This document shows, one piece after another, positions 5,704-13,935 of a stretch of 17,403 nucleotides of DNA. The DNA lies in the NCBI GenBank assembly GCA_002067855.1, contig MVQS01000108.1, forward strand, positions 1 to 17,403, in the 5' to 3' direction. This DNA comes from Syntrophaceae bacterium PtaB.Bin038. GTDB lineage: Bacteria > Desulfobacterota > Syntrophia > Syntrophales > UBA2192. Position numbers and translations under genes: made by a program. Under the pieces are notes generated by a model. The model ran no database searches. It saw nothing but the letters and a program-made list of their open reading frames with translations, and was not told the DNA's origin. Each line of letters begins with the position of its first letter. Position 1 is the stretch's first letter.

Positions 5704-6924
5704 ATGAAGGGGAAAAAGATCGTCCTCGGGGTGACGGGCGGCATTGCGGCCTACAAGGCCGCCGAGCTGGCCCGCGAATTCATCAGGCGGGGGGCTGCCG
5801 TTCACGTCATCATGACCCGGAACGCCACGGAGTTCATCACCCCGCTCACCTTTCAGACCCTCACGGGGAATCCGGTGTCCGTCGACACCTTCCAGTTGAC
5901 GGGCGAGTGGGAGATCGGGCACATCTCGCTGGCCGAGAGCGCCCATCTCGTCGTGCTGGCGCCGGCCACGGCGAACGTGATCGGCAAGATTGCGGGCGGC
6001 ATCGCCGACGACCTGCTGACGACGACGGTCATGGCCACGCGGGCGCCCGTCCTCATCTGCCCGGCCATGAACGTGAACATGTACTCGAACCCCATCGTGC
6101 GCGGGAATATGGAGAAGCTCGCCGAGAAGGGCTATCGGTTCGTCGAGGCGGGGTACGGGGAGCTGGCCTGCAAGGCCGAGGGGTACGGCCGCCTCGCCTG
6201 CCTCGAGGACATCGCGGAAGACGCCGAGGACCTCCTGACGGCCAAGGACCTGGACGGGCAGTGCGTCCTGGTCACCGCGGGCCCCACGAGGGAGCCCTTC
6301 GACCCCGTGCGGTTCATCACGAATTACTCGACGGGCAGGATGGGCTACGCCGTGGCCCTGGCGGCGAAGCGACGAGGGGCGAAGGTCACGCTCGTCAGCG
6401 GTCCCACGAGCCTGCCTCAGCCCCGGGGGGTGCGGTTCGTGGCCGTCTCGTCCGCCCGCGAGATGCGCGATGCGGTCATGTCGAACCTGGCGGAAGCGAC
6501 CGTCGTCGTCAAGTCCGCCGCCGTGGCGGATTACCGGCCCGCCGGGTACTCCGAGTCCAAGATCAAGAAAACGGACCGTCCCCTGGAATTCAGGCTCGAG
6601 AGGAACCCCGACATCATCTCCGAGGTGGGGAAGGTCAAGGGGGACCGCATCCTGGTGGGGTTCGCCGTCGAGACGGACAACCTCGCCGGGTACGCCGCGG
6701 AGAAGATGAAGGAAAAGAACATGGACCTCATCGTGGCCAACGACATCACCCGGCCCGGGGCGGGGTTCGGGGCGGAGACGAACATCGTCAAGATCCTCGA
6801 TCGGGAAGGGGGCTCGCAGGACCTGCCCCTGATGGACAAGATGGAGGTGGCTCACCGCATCCTGGACCGCGTTGCGGACCTCGTCGGAAAACGAAAAGAG
6901 GCGGCCCGTGCCCGGAAACGATGA
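5704..6924 (+). CDS. coaBC: Bifunctional phosphopantothenoylcysteine decarboxylase / phosphopantothenate-cysteine ligase
   Basis: A 406-residue fusion enzyme of coenzyme A synthesis. Residues 1-180 are the FMN-binding decarboxylase CoaC, with GGIAAYKA at 12-19, catalytic H73 (GHISLAES), PAMNVNMY at 120-127 and the active-site loop Cys C156 in ACKAEGYGRL. Residues about 185-400 are the CTP-dependent ligase CoaB, with TAGPTREPFDPVRFITNYST at 191-210, KSAAVADY at 270-277 and KIKK at 286-289, where a lysine is needed for the acyl-cytidylate step. Together they make 4'-phosphopantetheine from 4'-phosphopantothenate and cysteine. ATG 5704 is preceded by AGAGG and places the family start MKGKKIVLGVTGGIAAYK correctly; the reading frame extends upstream through repeat DNA but with no family similarity. 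It is the first gene of a long + strand run. Confidence 0.97.
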   Translation: MKGKKIVLGVTGGIAAYKAAELAREFIRRGAAVHVIMTRNATEFITPLTFQTLTGNPVSVDTFQLTGEWEIGHISLAESAHLVVLAPATANVIGKIAGGIADDLLTTTVMATRAPVLICPAMNVNMYSNPIVRGNMEKLAEKGYRFVEAGYGELACKAEGYGRLACLEDIAEDAEDLLTAKDLDGQCVLVTAGPTREPFDPVRFITNYSTGRMGYAVALAAKRRGAKVTLVSGPTSLPQPRGVRFVAVSSAREMRDAVMSNLAEATVVVKSAAVADYRPAGYSESKIKKTDRPLEFRLERNPDIISEVGKVKGDRILVGFAVETDNLAGYAAEKMKEKNMDLIVANDITRPGAGFGAETNIVKILDREGGSQDLPLMDKMEVAHRILDRVADLVGKRKEAARARKR

Positions 6925-7651
6925 CCTGCGCGGGGAGTTGCTCTCCCTCCTGGGCGCCCTGAAGAATCACGTCGCCGGCGAGCGGGATGGCATCATCCCC
7001 GGCTCGCGGCTGAGCCGCAGGGGGGCGGGTCGGCCCAGGCCCGAAGGGGCGCTCACAGGGGACGCGGCGGGGTCCGCCGCGCAGACGAAGCCGTCGCACG
7101 GCAAGGGCCCCGGAAGCCTCGGCGCGGTCCGGGAGGAACTGGGAGACTGCACCCGGTGCCCCCTGCACCGCACGCGGCGCACCCTCGTCTTCGGCGAGGG
7201 CAGCCCCGAGGCGAGGCTCGTCTTCGTCGGCGAGGCCCCGGGGGAAGAGGAGGACAGGCAGGGCAGGCCCTTCGTGGGCCGTGCGGGGCAGCTGCTCACG
7301 AAGATCATCAACGCCATGGGCCTTGCGCGCGAGGAGGTCTACATCTGCAACATCCTGAAGTGCCGGCCCCCGGGGAACCGGAACCCCCAGGACGACGAGA
7401 TCGCCGCCTGCGAGCCGTTTCTCGTGAAGCAGCTCGAGGCCATCGACCCCGAGGTCATCTGCGCCCTCGGGACCTTTGCCGCGAAAACCCTCTTGCGCAC
7501 CGAGGCGCCCATCTCGTCGATCCGGGGGCGGTTTCACGACTACCACGGGCGAAAGCTCATGCCGACCTATCACCCGGCCTACCTCCTGCGCAACCCCGAT
7601 GCGAAGAGGCTGGTCTGGGAAGACGTGCAGAAAATCATGAAGATCCTGTGA
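6908..7651 (+). CDS. Family 4 (Fe-S) uracil-DNA glycosylase
   Basis: A 247-residue protein when begun at GTG 6908, chosen because AAGAGG (6896-6901) lies 6 nt upstream; a TTG at 6872 in frame is less likely. It overlaps the end of coaBC by 17 bp. The motifs are those of thermophile-type UDG: GEAPGEEEDRQGRPFVGRAG at 108-127 (active-site motif A) and PTYHPAYLLRNP at 219-230 with H222 (motif B). Four cysteines, C81 and C84 (CTRC), C152 (KCRPP) and C168, have the spacing of the 4Fe-4S cluster ligands. It removes uracil from DNA as the first step of base-excision repair. Residues about 28-75 are a basic, low-complexity linker between a short N-terminal helix and the catalytic domain, a common feature of proteins once labelled phage SPO1 DNA-polymerase-related. 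Confidence 0.92.
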   Translation: MPGNDDLRGELLSLLGALKNHVAGERDGIIPGSRLSRRGAGRPRPEGALTGDAAGSAAQTKPSHGKGPGSLGAVREELGDCTRCPLHRTRRTLVFGEGSPEARLVFVGEAPGEEEDRQGRPFVGRAGQLLTKIINAMGLAREEVYICNILKCRPPGNRNPQDDEIAACEPFLVKQLEAIDPEVICALGTFAAKTLLRTEAPISSIRGRFHDYHGRKLMPTYHPAYLLRNPDAKRLVWEDVQKIMKIL

Positions 7652-7660
7652 GGCGAAACG

Positions 7661-8980
7661 ATGAAGGGAACTGCTGATCGACGTGCGATCGCGCTGGGGG
7701 CCGCGGCCGCCCTGTTTCTCCTGGCCTGCGGGGTCGCGGTGACGGGCCTGCAGGCCGCGGAAGTAAGGCGCGTCGTCGACGTCATCGTCGTCAGCGATGC
7801 GATCACCCCGCCCATCGGGGAGTACATTGTCAAGAACATCAAACAGGCCGCAGAGAGCCGGGCGGAGGCCATCGTCATCCAGCTCGACACCCCCGGCGGG
7901 CTCGACCTCTCCATGCGGGACATCATCAAGGAATTACTCAACGCCCCCGTCCCCGTCGTCGTCTACGTGTCCCCCTCGGGCGCGAGGGCGGCCTCGGCAG
8001 GGGTGCTCATCACGATCTCGGCCCACGTGGCGGCCATGGCCCCCGGGACCAATATCGGCGCGGCCCACCCCGTGGCCATGGGGTTCGGCAAGGCTGACGA
8101 GACGATGATGGAAAAGGTCGAGAACGACGCCGTGGCCTACGGCCGCGGCATCGCGGACCAGAAGGGACGCAACGCCGACTGGATCGAGGACGCAATCCGC
8201 AAGAGCGTGTCCGTGACGGCCGAGGAGGCCCTGAAATTGAAGGTCATCGACGTGATCGCCGAGGACCTCAACCGGCTCCTGGACAAAATCGACGGCCGGG
8301 AGGTGAAGATCGCCTCCGGGACCCGGGCGCTGAAGACGAAGGGCGCCGAGATCAACCGCAAGGAGATGGGGTTCCGGGAGAAGGTGCTCATCACCATCTC
8401 GAACCCCAACATTGCCTTCATCCTGTTCCTGCTGGGGCTCGCGGGTCTGTATTTCGAGTTCTCCTCGCCGGGGGTCATCGTGCCGGGCATCATCGGGGGG
8501 ATCTCGCTGATCCTCGCCTTCTTCGCCTTCCAGACGCTCCCCGTCAACTACGCGGGGATCCTCCTCATCCTCTTTGCCGTGATCCTGTTCATCGCGGAGA
8601 TCAAGGTCGTCAGCCACGGGGTGCTCACCATCGGGGGGGTCGTCTCTCTTGTGCTGGGATCGATCATGCTGTTCGAGTCGCCGGACCCGGCCCTGCGGGT
8701 GTCCTGGAACGTCCTGGTCCCCGCCGTGACGATCGTGTCCCTGTTCTTCATCGGCGTCATCTCGATTGCCGTCCGGGCCCAGATGCGCAAGGTCGTCACG
8801 GGCGGCGAGGGCATGATCGGAGCCGACGGGGTCGCGGTCTCGGACGTCCATGAAAGCGGAAAGGTGCTGATTCGGGGGGAGTACTGGAACGCCTTCAGCA
8901 AGGCGCCCATCGAAAAGGGAAGGAAGGTCGCCGTCGTCGGCATCAAGGAATTGAACGTCGAAGTCGAAGAACGCTCGTAG
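7661..8980 (+). CDS. NfeD family membrane-bound serine protease (long form)
   Basis: A 439-residue protein of the long NfeD type. Residues 8-33 form a signal peptide ending near LQAAE. Residues about 37-215 are a ClpP-class protease domain, with LDTPGG at 75-80 and ARAASAG at 108-114, where S112 is the expected nucleophile; K152 (MMEKVENDAVAY) has the spacing of the lysine base known from the archaeal homologue PH1510. Then come about four to five membrane helices (251-267, 272-294, 298-313, 318-337, 352-372). Residues about 380-439 are the C-terminal OB-fold domain (GEGMIGADGVAV...GEYWNAFS). The start is 9 bp after the glycosylase stop. In studied cases the protease cuts the C-terminus of the partner slipin, which is encoded next here. 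Confidence 0.92.
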   Translation: MKGTADRRAIALGAAAALFLLACGVAVTGLQAAEVRRVVDVIVVSDAITPPIGEYIVKNIKQAAESRAEAIVIQLDTPGGLDLSMRDIIKELLNAPVPVVVYVSPSGARAASAGVLITISAHVAAMAPGTNIGAAHPVAMGFGKADETMMEKVENDAVAYGRGIADQKGRNADWIEDAIRKSVSVTAEEALKLKVIDVIAEDLNRLLDKIDGREVKIASGTRALKTKGAEINRKEMGFREKVLITISNPNIAFILFLLGLAGLYFEFSSPGVIVPGIIGGISLILAFFAFQTLPVNYAGILLILFAVILFIAEIKVVSHGVLTIGGVVSLVLGSIMLFESPDPALRVSWNVLVPAVTIVSLFFIGVISIAVRAQMRKVVTGGEGMIGADGVAVSDVHESGKVLIRGEYWNAFSKAPIEKGRKVAVVGIKELNVEVEERS

Positions 8981-8992
8981 AAGGGGGTTTCC

Positions 8993-9748
8993 ATGTATAC
9001 GATTCTCGTGCTTGTCGTCCTGGTCGTCATGTTTTTGGCCGCGGCCATACGGATCCTGAACGAATACGAACGGGCCGTCATCTTCCGTCTGGGACGGATC
9101 ATTCCCACCAAGGGGCCGGGCCTCATCATCCTCATCCCTCTCGTGGACCGCATGGTCCGCGTGGACACGCGGACGGTGACCATGGACGTGCCGTCCCAGG
9201 ACATCATTACCCGGGACAACGTCTCCATCAAGGTCAACGCCGTCGTCTACTTCCGCGTCGTCGATTCCATGAAGGCCATCGTCGAAGTGGAGAACTACCT
9301 CTACGCCACGTCGCAGCTCGCGCAGACCACGCTGCGAAGCGTCTGCGGCCAGGTGGAACTCGACGAGATCCTCGCGTCCCGTGAAAAGGTCAACCTGCAC
9401 ATCCAGGAGATCCTGGACCGCAGCACCGATCCCTGGGGGATCAAGGTGACCCACGTGGAGGTGAAGTACATCGACCTGCCGCAGGAGATGCAGCGCGCCA
9501 TGGCGAAGCAGGCCGAGGCCGAGCGCGAGCGGCGCGCCAAGGTCATCGCCGCCGAGGGCGAGTTCCAGGCCGCCCAGAAGCTCGCCGAGGCGGCGGCGCT
9601 CATGCAGCGCGAGCCGATGTCGCTGCAGCTGCGATACCTGCAGACGCTGGTGCAGATCGGGACGGAGAACAACACCACCACCGTGTTCCCGATTCCCATC
9701 GACATGCTGAACCTCATGATCAAGAAGGAGGAAAAGGGCGGGGCGTAA
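8993..9748 (+). CDS. Slipin / stomatin-like SPFH-domain protein
   Basis: A 251-residue protein. Residues 1-20 are a single hydrophobic N-terminal segment (YTILVLVVLVVMFLAAAI). The SPFH (band 7) domain covers about 22-200 and begins NEYERAVIFRLGR. The stomatin signature is clear around 152-200, with THVEVKYIDLPQEMQRAMAK and the Ala/Glu-rich coiled coil EAERERRAKVIAAEGE. The C-terminal part PMSLQLRYLQTLVQIG at 208-223 is typical of slipins, and the tail is hydrophobic around 231-243. Slipins form ring-like oligomers on the inner membrane and organise lipid or protein microdomains. It follows the NfeD protease by 12 bp with AAGGGGG as ribosome-binding site. The NfeD-slipin pair is a conserved two-gene unit. 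Confidence 0.94.
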   Translation: MYTILVLVVLVVMFLAAAIRILNEYERAVIFRLGRIIPTKGPGLIILIPLVDRMVRVDTRTVTMDVPSQDIITRDNVSIKVNAVVYFRVVDSMKAIVEVENYLYATSQLAQTTLRSVCGQVELDEILASREKVNLHIQEILDRSTDPWGIKVTHVEVKYIDLPQEMQRAMAKQAEAERERRAKVIAAEGEFQAAQKLAEAAALMQREPMSLQLRYLQTLVQIGTENNTTTVFPIPIDMLNLMIKKEEKGGA

Positions 9749-9784
9749 CCGCCTGTCCCGATGTCGCGGAAAGGAGGTTCGATT

Positions 9785-10108
9785 GTGGAAGCGAAGGACA
9801 AGATGAAGGTCGTTTCGGGCGCGTTGATCCTGCTTACGTTGTGCGTGCTGGTGCTCCTGAGCGCCTTCGGCATCTACAGCCTCGACAAGAGCTGGCCGAT
9901 CCTGATCATCGTGTTCGCGCTGTTCACGCTCGCCCAGAGCCCCAGGGACGCGGCGGGGTGGGTCATCGGGGCCGCCGGGGTGATGTTCCTGTTCTTCGAG
10001 AACTGGTTCGGACAGGTGGGCGAGATGACGCTGAACGTGATCCGATCGGTCATCCTCATCGCCATCGTGTTCGTCTATTTCAAGTACCTGAGGAAGAAGG
10101 AATCCTGA
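9785..10108 (+). CDS. Small LiaF/LiaI-like transmembrane protein
   Basis: A 107-residue protein if begun at GTG 9785, which has a perfect AAGGAGG (9771-9777) 7 nt upstream; an ATG at 9761 in frame lies before that site and is rejected. Four hydrophobic stretches are visible: about 9-29, 36-50, 57-72 and 86-100, and the end is basic (YFKYLRKKES). The pattern, especially SGALILL near the start and SWPILIIVFALF in the second helix, resembles the LiaI-LiaF-like transmembrane domain (DUF5668 type) found in cell-envelope stress proteins. The similarity is general, so the family call is moderate. It comes 36 bp after slipin and 19 bp before the HAD phosphatase, within the same run, which suggests work at the membrane together with NfeD and slipin. 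Confidence 0.65.
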   Translation: MEAKDKMKVVSGALILLTLCVLVLLSAFGIYSLDKSWPILIIVFALFTLAQSPRDAAGWVIGAAGVMFLFFENWFGQVGEMTLNVIRSVILIAIVFVYFKYLRKKES

Positions 10109-10127
10109 ACAGGGCGGGCGCGACGAA

Positions 10128-10802
10128 ATGCCATCGAAAAAACCCCTCCTGGTTCTCAGCGATTTCGACGGGACCCTGAGCCTCACCGACGTGGGCTACG
10201 AGGTCCTTTTGAGGTTCAGCGGCAGCGGCTGGGACGAGATCGACCGGGACTACTGCGAGGGGCGGATCGGGTCCCGGGAGGCCTACGGCCGCATCTGCTC
10301 CATCCTGGGGGGCACCCGGGACGAGATGCTGCGGTTCGTGGCGGAAAACACCGTCATCGACCCCCACTTCGAGGAGTTCTACGCCTTCTGCCGCCGACGG
10401 GACATCGACGTCAAGGTCGTCTCCGACGGACTGGATTTCTACATCGACTTCGTGCTCCGACGGCACGGCCTCTGCGGGATCCCCTTCTACTCGAACGTGA
10501 TGACCTTCGAGGGGGACCGGCCCCGGTCCATCGAGTTCCCGCACGGCAACGAGACGTGCAGCGCGTGCGGGACCTGCAAGAGCAACATCCTCGCGTCGTG
10601 CCGCGGCCGATACAGGACGATCCTGTACGTGGGCGACGGGTACTCGGACCTGTGCCCGGCGGACAAGGCGGATCTCGTGTTCGCCAAGGGGATCCTCTGG
10701 ACGCGGTTGGCTGCGAAGGAGCGCGCGGGCGTCCGCAAGTACCGCAGCTTCAGGGACGTGATGGAATTCCTTTCGAACAACGGCGTCAATGAGCGCGGGT
10801 GA
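10128..10802 (+). CDS. MtnX-like HAD-IB family phosphatase
   Basis: A 224-residue HAD hydrolase. Motif I is LSDFDGTLS with nucleophile D12 and acid D14. Motif II is the Ser in VVSDGLD (S99). K151 in CGTCKSN is the motif III lysine. Motif IV is YVGDGYSDLCPA, with D170 and D174 binding magnesium. A helical cap follows motif I (about 20-85). The layout, with a Cys-rich CSACGTCK before the lysine, is that of the MtnX / SerB-like HAD-IB group, which includes a phosphatase of the methionine salvage pathway. The exact substrate cannot be read from sequence: a methylthio-ribulose-derived phosphate, phosphoserine or another small phosphate are possible. It lies 19 bp after the LiaF-like gene and directly before adenine deaminase. 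Confidence 0.8.
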   Translation: MPSKKPLLVLSDFDGTLSLTDVGYEVLLRFSGSGWDEIDRDYCEGRIGSREAYGRICSILGGTRDEMLRFVAENTVIDPHFEEFYAFCRRRDIDVKVVSDGLDFYIDFVLRRHGLCGIPFYSNVMTFEGDRPRSIEFPHGNETCSACGTCKSNILASCRGRYRTILYVGDGYSDLCPADKADLVFAKGILWTRLAAKERAGVRKYRSFRDVMEFLSNNGVNERG

Positions 10803-10828
10803 CCGCGCGCCGCAACCGGGAGCGGGGC

Positions 10829-12565
10829 ATGGACGTGGGGACCTTTGCGGCCGAGGCCGCCGAGAGGAGGGAGATCTTCGCGGGGCGTAAGCCCTGCGAT
10901 TGCCTGATCCGCAACGGCCGTGTCGTCAACCTCTTCACCGGTGAGATCCTGGAGCATCCCGTCGCCGTGCACCGGGGGATCGTCCTCGCCTTCGAAGAGC
11001 TGCCCGCCGTCGAATCCCGCGACGCGGACGGCCGGTTCGTCGCCCCGGGGTTTGCCGACTGCCACATTCACATCGAAAGCACCATGCTGAGCCCGTCCGA
11101 GTTCGCCCGTGCCGTCGTCCGCCGGGGAACGACGGCCGTCTTCGCCGACCCGCACGAAATCTCCAATTCCCTTGGCGAGGAAGGCTTTCGTCTGATGCTC
11201 GAAGCGACGGAGGGACTGCCGCTCGACGTCTTCTTCCTCGTCCCCTCCTGCGTGCCCGCCACCCCTTTCGAGACGACGAAGGGCGAGTTCCCCGCGGAGG
11301 CAATCGCCCGCCTGGCAGCGAACCGGCGCGTCGTCGGTCTCGCAGAGTTCATGAACGTGCCGGGCCTGCTGGAGGCTCAGGGATCCTGCGTCGAGAAGAT
11401 GCGGCTGTTCCGGGGAGGGATCGTAGATGGGCACGCACCGCTGCTGTCCGGCAGGGAACTGTCCCACTATATCGCTTGCGGCATCGGGTCGGATCACGAG
11501 ACGACGAGTTTGGACGAGGGCCGGGAGAAGCTTCGTAAGGGGATGTTCCTCTACCTGCGGGAGGGGACGTCGGCCCGTAACCTCTTGGCCCTCGCGCCCC
11601 TGGCCTCACCCGCCTCGGCGAGCCGGCTGGGGTTCGCCTCCGACGACCGCTCGCCGGGGGAGCTCTGCCGGGAAGGTCACCTGGACGAGATCCTGCGCCG
11701 GGCCGTGCGCTGCGGGATCGACCCGGTCACGGCTCTGCGGATCGCCTGTCTGAGCCCCTTCGAGCATTTCCGCATCTTCGACCGGGGGGCCGTCGCGCCG
11801 GGCCGGAGGGCGGACCTGGTGCTTCTGGAGGATCTGCAGGGGTTCGCCGTCTCCGATGTCATGAAGGACGGGCGGTGGGTCTGGCGCGAAGGGCGCTACA
11901 CCGTCTCCTTCCCCGGGGCGGAGGCATCGGCGGCACCCTCCTCCATGGAGCTTCCCCGGGACGGTGAGCTGCGGGACAAAATCGCGGTGCGCGCAGAGGG
12001 TCCGGTCCTGAACGTCATCGGCATAGTCCCGGGCCAGATCCTCACCGAGAAGCGCGAGAGGAGACTGTCTCGAACCGGAGCCGTCCTGAATGCGAAGGCG
12101 CTGGGGCTGGTCAAGGTGGCGGTCATTGAGAGGCACCGCGGAACGGGGAATGTGGGCGTGGCCTTCGCGGACGGGCTGGGCATTGAGGAGGGCGCCATCG
12201 CCTCGACGGTGGCCCACGACTCGCACAACCTCATCGTGGCCGGTGCGAGCGACGGCGAGATGCTGCGGGCCGTCGAGGTGCTCCGGCGATCCGGGGGCGG
12301 GGCCGTCGTGGTGCACAACGAACGGGTGAAGGCGTTCCTGCCGCTTCCCCTCGGGGGGCTCATGTCGCAGAGGCCCTGCGAGGAGGTGGCCGTGCTTCAT
12401 GAATCCCTCGAGGTTGCGGCGCAGGCGCTCGGCCGGCGGGTCGTCGACAATCCCTTCATGATCCTTTCCTTCCTGGCGCTTCCCGTGATCCCCCATCTCA
12501 AGGTGACGGACCGCGGACTGTTCGACGCGGACCGGTTCGAGTTCATCCCGCTGACCCGGGGGTGA
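10829..12565 (+). CDS. ade: Adenine deaminase
   Basis: A 578-residue amidohydrolase, near the usual length (about 575-590). Metal ligands and signature motifs are present: DCHIHIEST (H79, H81), AEFMNVPG with E173, DGHAPLLSG with H202, GSDHETTSLDE with H223 and FASDDRSP with D272. The C-terminal domain specific to the AdeC family is complete (VAHDSHNLIVAGAS and LGGLMSQRP). It converts adenine to hypoxanthine and ammonia in the cytoplasm for purine salvage or nitrogen release. ATG 10829 is chosen because GGAGCGGGG lies just upstream; a GTG at 10799 overlaps the phosphatase stop (GTGA) and would add ten residues without a ribosome-binding site. It is the last gene of the coaBC run, 28 bp from the convergent transporter gene, with no clear terminator in that short gap. 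Confidence 0.95.
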   Translation: MDVGTFAAEAAERREIFAGRKPCDCLIRNGRVVNLFTGEILEHPVAVHRGIVLAFEELPAVESRDADGRFVAPGFADCHIHIESTMLSPSEFARAVVRRGTTAVFADPHEISNSLGEEGFRLMLEATEGLPLDVFFLVPSCVPATPFETTKGEFPAEAIARLAANRRVVGLAEFMNVPGLLEAQGSCVEKMRLFRGGIVDGHAPLLSGRELSHYIACGIGSDHETTSLDEGREKLRKGMFLYLREGTSARNLLALAPLASPASASRLGFASDDRSPGELCREGHLDEILRRAVRCGIDPVTALRIACLSPFEHFRIFDRGAVAPGRRADLVLLEDLQGFAVSDVMKDGRWVWREGRYTVSFPGAEASAAPSSMELPRDGELRDKIAVRAEGPVLNVIGIVPGQILTEKRERRLSRTGAVLNAKALGLVKVAVIERHRGTGNVGVAFADGLGIEEGAIASTVAHDSHNLIVAGASDGEMLRAVEVLRRSGGGAVVVHNERVKAFLPLPLGGLMSQRPCEEVAVLHESLEVAAQALGRRVVDNPFMILSFLALPVIPHLKVTDRGLFDADRFEFIPLTRG

Positions 12566-12594
12566 GCCGCGGTGCGCCGAGCAGGCTGCCGAGA

Positions 12595-13677
12595 CTACTC
12601 CGACGGCTTCCTGAGGGGTTCGGAGGGGGATTCGGAGACCCACGCCGCAAGCAGGGTGTACGTCACGGCCAGAACCACGGGCCCGATGAACAGTCCGATG
12701 ATGCCGAAGGCGATGAGTCCCCCGATCACGCCGACGAAGATCAGCAGCAGGGGCAGATCGGCGCCCTTCCGGATGAGGATGGGCCGCAGGAAGTTGTCCA
12801 TGGTGCCCACGACGACCGTCCAGACCAGCAGGATCGTGCCCCAGAGGGTCTGGCCGCTCCAGAAAAGCCAGATCACCGCCGGGACGAGCACGAGGCCGGG
12901 GCCCAGCTGGGCGATGCACAGCAGAAGCATCACCGCCGTGAGCACTGTGGCTCCGGGCACGCCCGTCAGGGCAAGGCCGATCCCCCCCAGAACGGACTGG
13001 ACGAGCGCGGTGAGGCCGACCCCGAGCGCAACGCCCCGGATCGCCTTCCCGGCGAGGATCGTCACGTCGTCCCCCTTCTGTCCCGCGAGGCGGCGGGCGA
13101 AGCGCCGCACCGCGTCCGCCGTCGTCTCGCCGCCGGAATAGAGGATTGCGGCGATGATGACGGTGAGCAGCAACTGGACGATCATCAACCCGAACCCGCC
13201 CGCCTGATCCACAAACCAGCTTACGATCTCCTTGACGTGGGGGGCCAGTCTCGCAGCGAGCCCGTCCTGTCCGGCCGATGCGAGTTCGTTCCATGCCTCC
13301 GCCATTTTGGGGCCCGCCAGGGGAATCCCCGAAACCCACGCAGGCAGCGGGGGAAGACCCTGCGCCTCCAGCGTCTTCACGACTTCTCTCACGCGTTCCA
13401 CGTTGTCCAGGAGGGTGACGACGGCGAGGATGATCGGGGCGATCAGGAGTGCGAGAAGCCCCAGCGTCATGACCGTAACGGCGGCCGCCCGTTTCCCGCC
13501 GAGCAGCGACTGCGCGCGAATCAAAAGCGGCCAGGTCGCCACGACGATGATGGCCGCCCAGACCAGGGAAGGCAGGAACGGTTTCAGGATCCAGACGTTG
13601 GCGGCGATGAGCACCCCGATGAAGAGCACCGCGAGGGTTGTGCGGGCCAGGTCGCGCGAGGGGAAGGGCGCTGTCAT
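12595..13677 (-). CDS. AI-2E family transporter (YdiK-like membrane permease)
   Basis: A 360-residue membrane protein. Two N-terminal helices span about 14-50 (TTLAVLFIGVLIAAN, FLPSLVWAAIIVVATWPLL), one or two lie at 65-88, then a soluble, partly helical stretch at 90-155, then at least four more helices to about 345. The late motif TMDNFLRPILIRKGADLPLL at about 288-307 and the following GLIAFGIIGLFIGPVVLAV are the conserved part of the AI-2E / PerM family. Members are reported to export autoinducer-2 or to act as sodium/proton antiporters; the substrate cannot be decided here. The start ATG has AAGGAG 7 nt upstream. The gene faces adenine deaminase and is divergent from the PAP2 gene. Confidence 0.9.
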   Translation of the reverse strand: MTAPFPSRDLARTTLAVLFIGVLIAANVWILKPFLPSLVWAAIIVVATWPLLIRAQSLLGGKRAAAVTVMTLGLLALLIAPIILAVVTLLDNVERVREVVKTLEAQGLPPLPAWVSGIPLAGPKMAEAWNELASAGQDGLAARLAPHVKEIVSWFVDQAGGFGLMIVQLLLTVIIAAILYSGGETTADAVRRFARRLAGQKGDDVTILAGKAIRGVALGVGLTALVQSVLGGIGLALTGVPGATVLTAVMLLLCIAQLGPGLVLVPAVIWLFWSGQTLWGTILLVWTVVVGTMDNFLRPILIRKGADLPLLLIFVGVIGGLIAFGIIGLFIGPVVLAVTYTLLAAWVSESPSEPLRKPSE

Positions 13678-13763
13678 GGAATTCTCCTTACCTCCGTCCC
13701 GCCGGGTCCGACTCGTGCGGGGAATCCCCGGTCAGCCGGAGTTCGACGGCGGCCGGATGCACT

Positions 13764-13792
13764 ACTGTGCGGAAAATCGTCTTGCCTGTCAA
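13764..13792 (-). promoter_or_regulatory. Possible promoter for the AI-2E transporter gene
   Basis: On the minus strand a perfect -35 TTGACA (13792-13787) is followed after 17 bp by CACAGT (13769-13764), a weak -10 with 3 of 6 matches. The same segment also carries a GG-N10-GC pattern (TTGGCGC...AGGCA) that loosely recalls a sigma-54 -24/-12 site, but its -12 part is poor. Confidence 0.35.
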
Positions 13793-13857
13793 GCGCCAAG
13801 AGTGGCGGCGGCCGAAGCGTTGAGATCGTAATGTGCCGGAATCCCACGGCAAAACAG

Positions 13858-13886
13858 TTGACTCGGCGCGACAGGTGTGGTTTATT
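13858..13886 (+). promoter_or_regulatory. Possible sigma-70 promoter for the PAP2-GT9-GtrA genes
   Basis: TTGACT (13858-13863, 5 of 6 matches) is followed after 17 bp by TTTATT (13881-13886, 4 of 6 matches). Predicted transcription start is near 13893, about 43 nt before the PAP2 start codon. It is the best candidate in the 258-bp divergent gap 13678-13935. Confidence 0.45.
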
Positions 13887-13898
13887 GACCCGACTACA

Positions 13899-13924
13899 GG
13901 GTGCCTCGAAGAGGCCCTTTTTTT
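13899..13924 (+). terminator. Hairpin followed by T-tract just upstream of the PAP2 gene
   Basis: GCCTC pairs with GAGGC around the loop GAA, and after one bulged T two more G-C pairs extend the stem (13900-13917). Seven T residues follow directly (13918-13924). This is the form of an intrinsic terminator in + orientation. It ends 11 nt before the PAP2 ATG and starts only about 6 nt after the predicted transcription start, so it may be an attenuator, the end of a short unseen RNA, or chance. No + strand gene upstream needs a terminator here. Confidence 0.5.
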
Positions 13925-13935
13925 CATGGACGGAG

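Noticed and set aside
7934..10186. A 750-codon open frame on the minus strand opposite nfeD, slipin, the LiaF-like gene and the start of the phosphatase
   Set aside because: It is antisense to four well-supported genes, its translation is a His/Asp/Arg-rich string without domains, and long antisense frames are expected with this codon bias.
13782..13803. Sigma-54 -24/-12 site upstream of the AI-2E gene
   Set aside because: GG and GC are 10 bp apart as needed, but the -12 part reads AGGCA and not TTGCA, and a perfect sigma-70 -35 overlaps it.
12562..13935. An N-terminal extension of the PAP2 reading frame reaching back to 12562
   Set aside because: The added part is antisense to the AI-2E transporter, is highly charged, and crosses the promoter and hairpin; PAP2 homology begins after ATG 13936.
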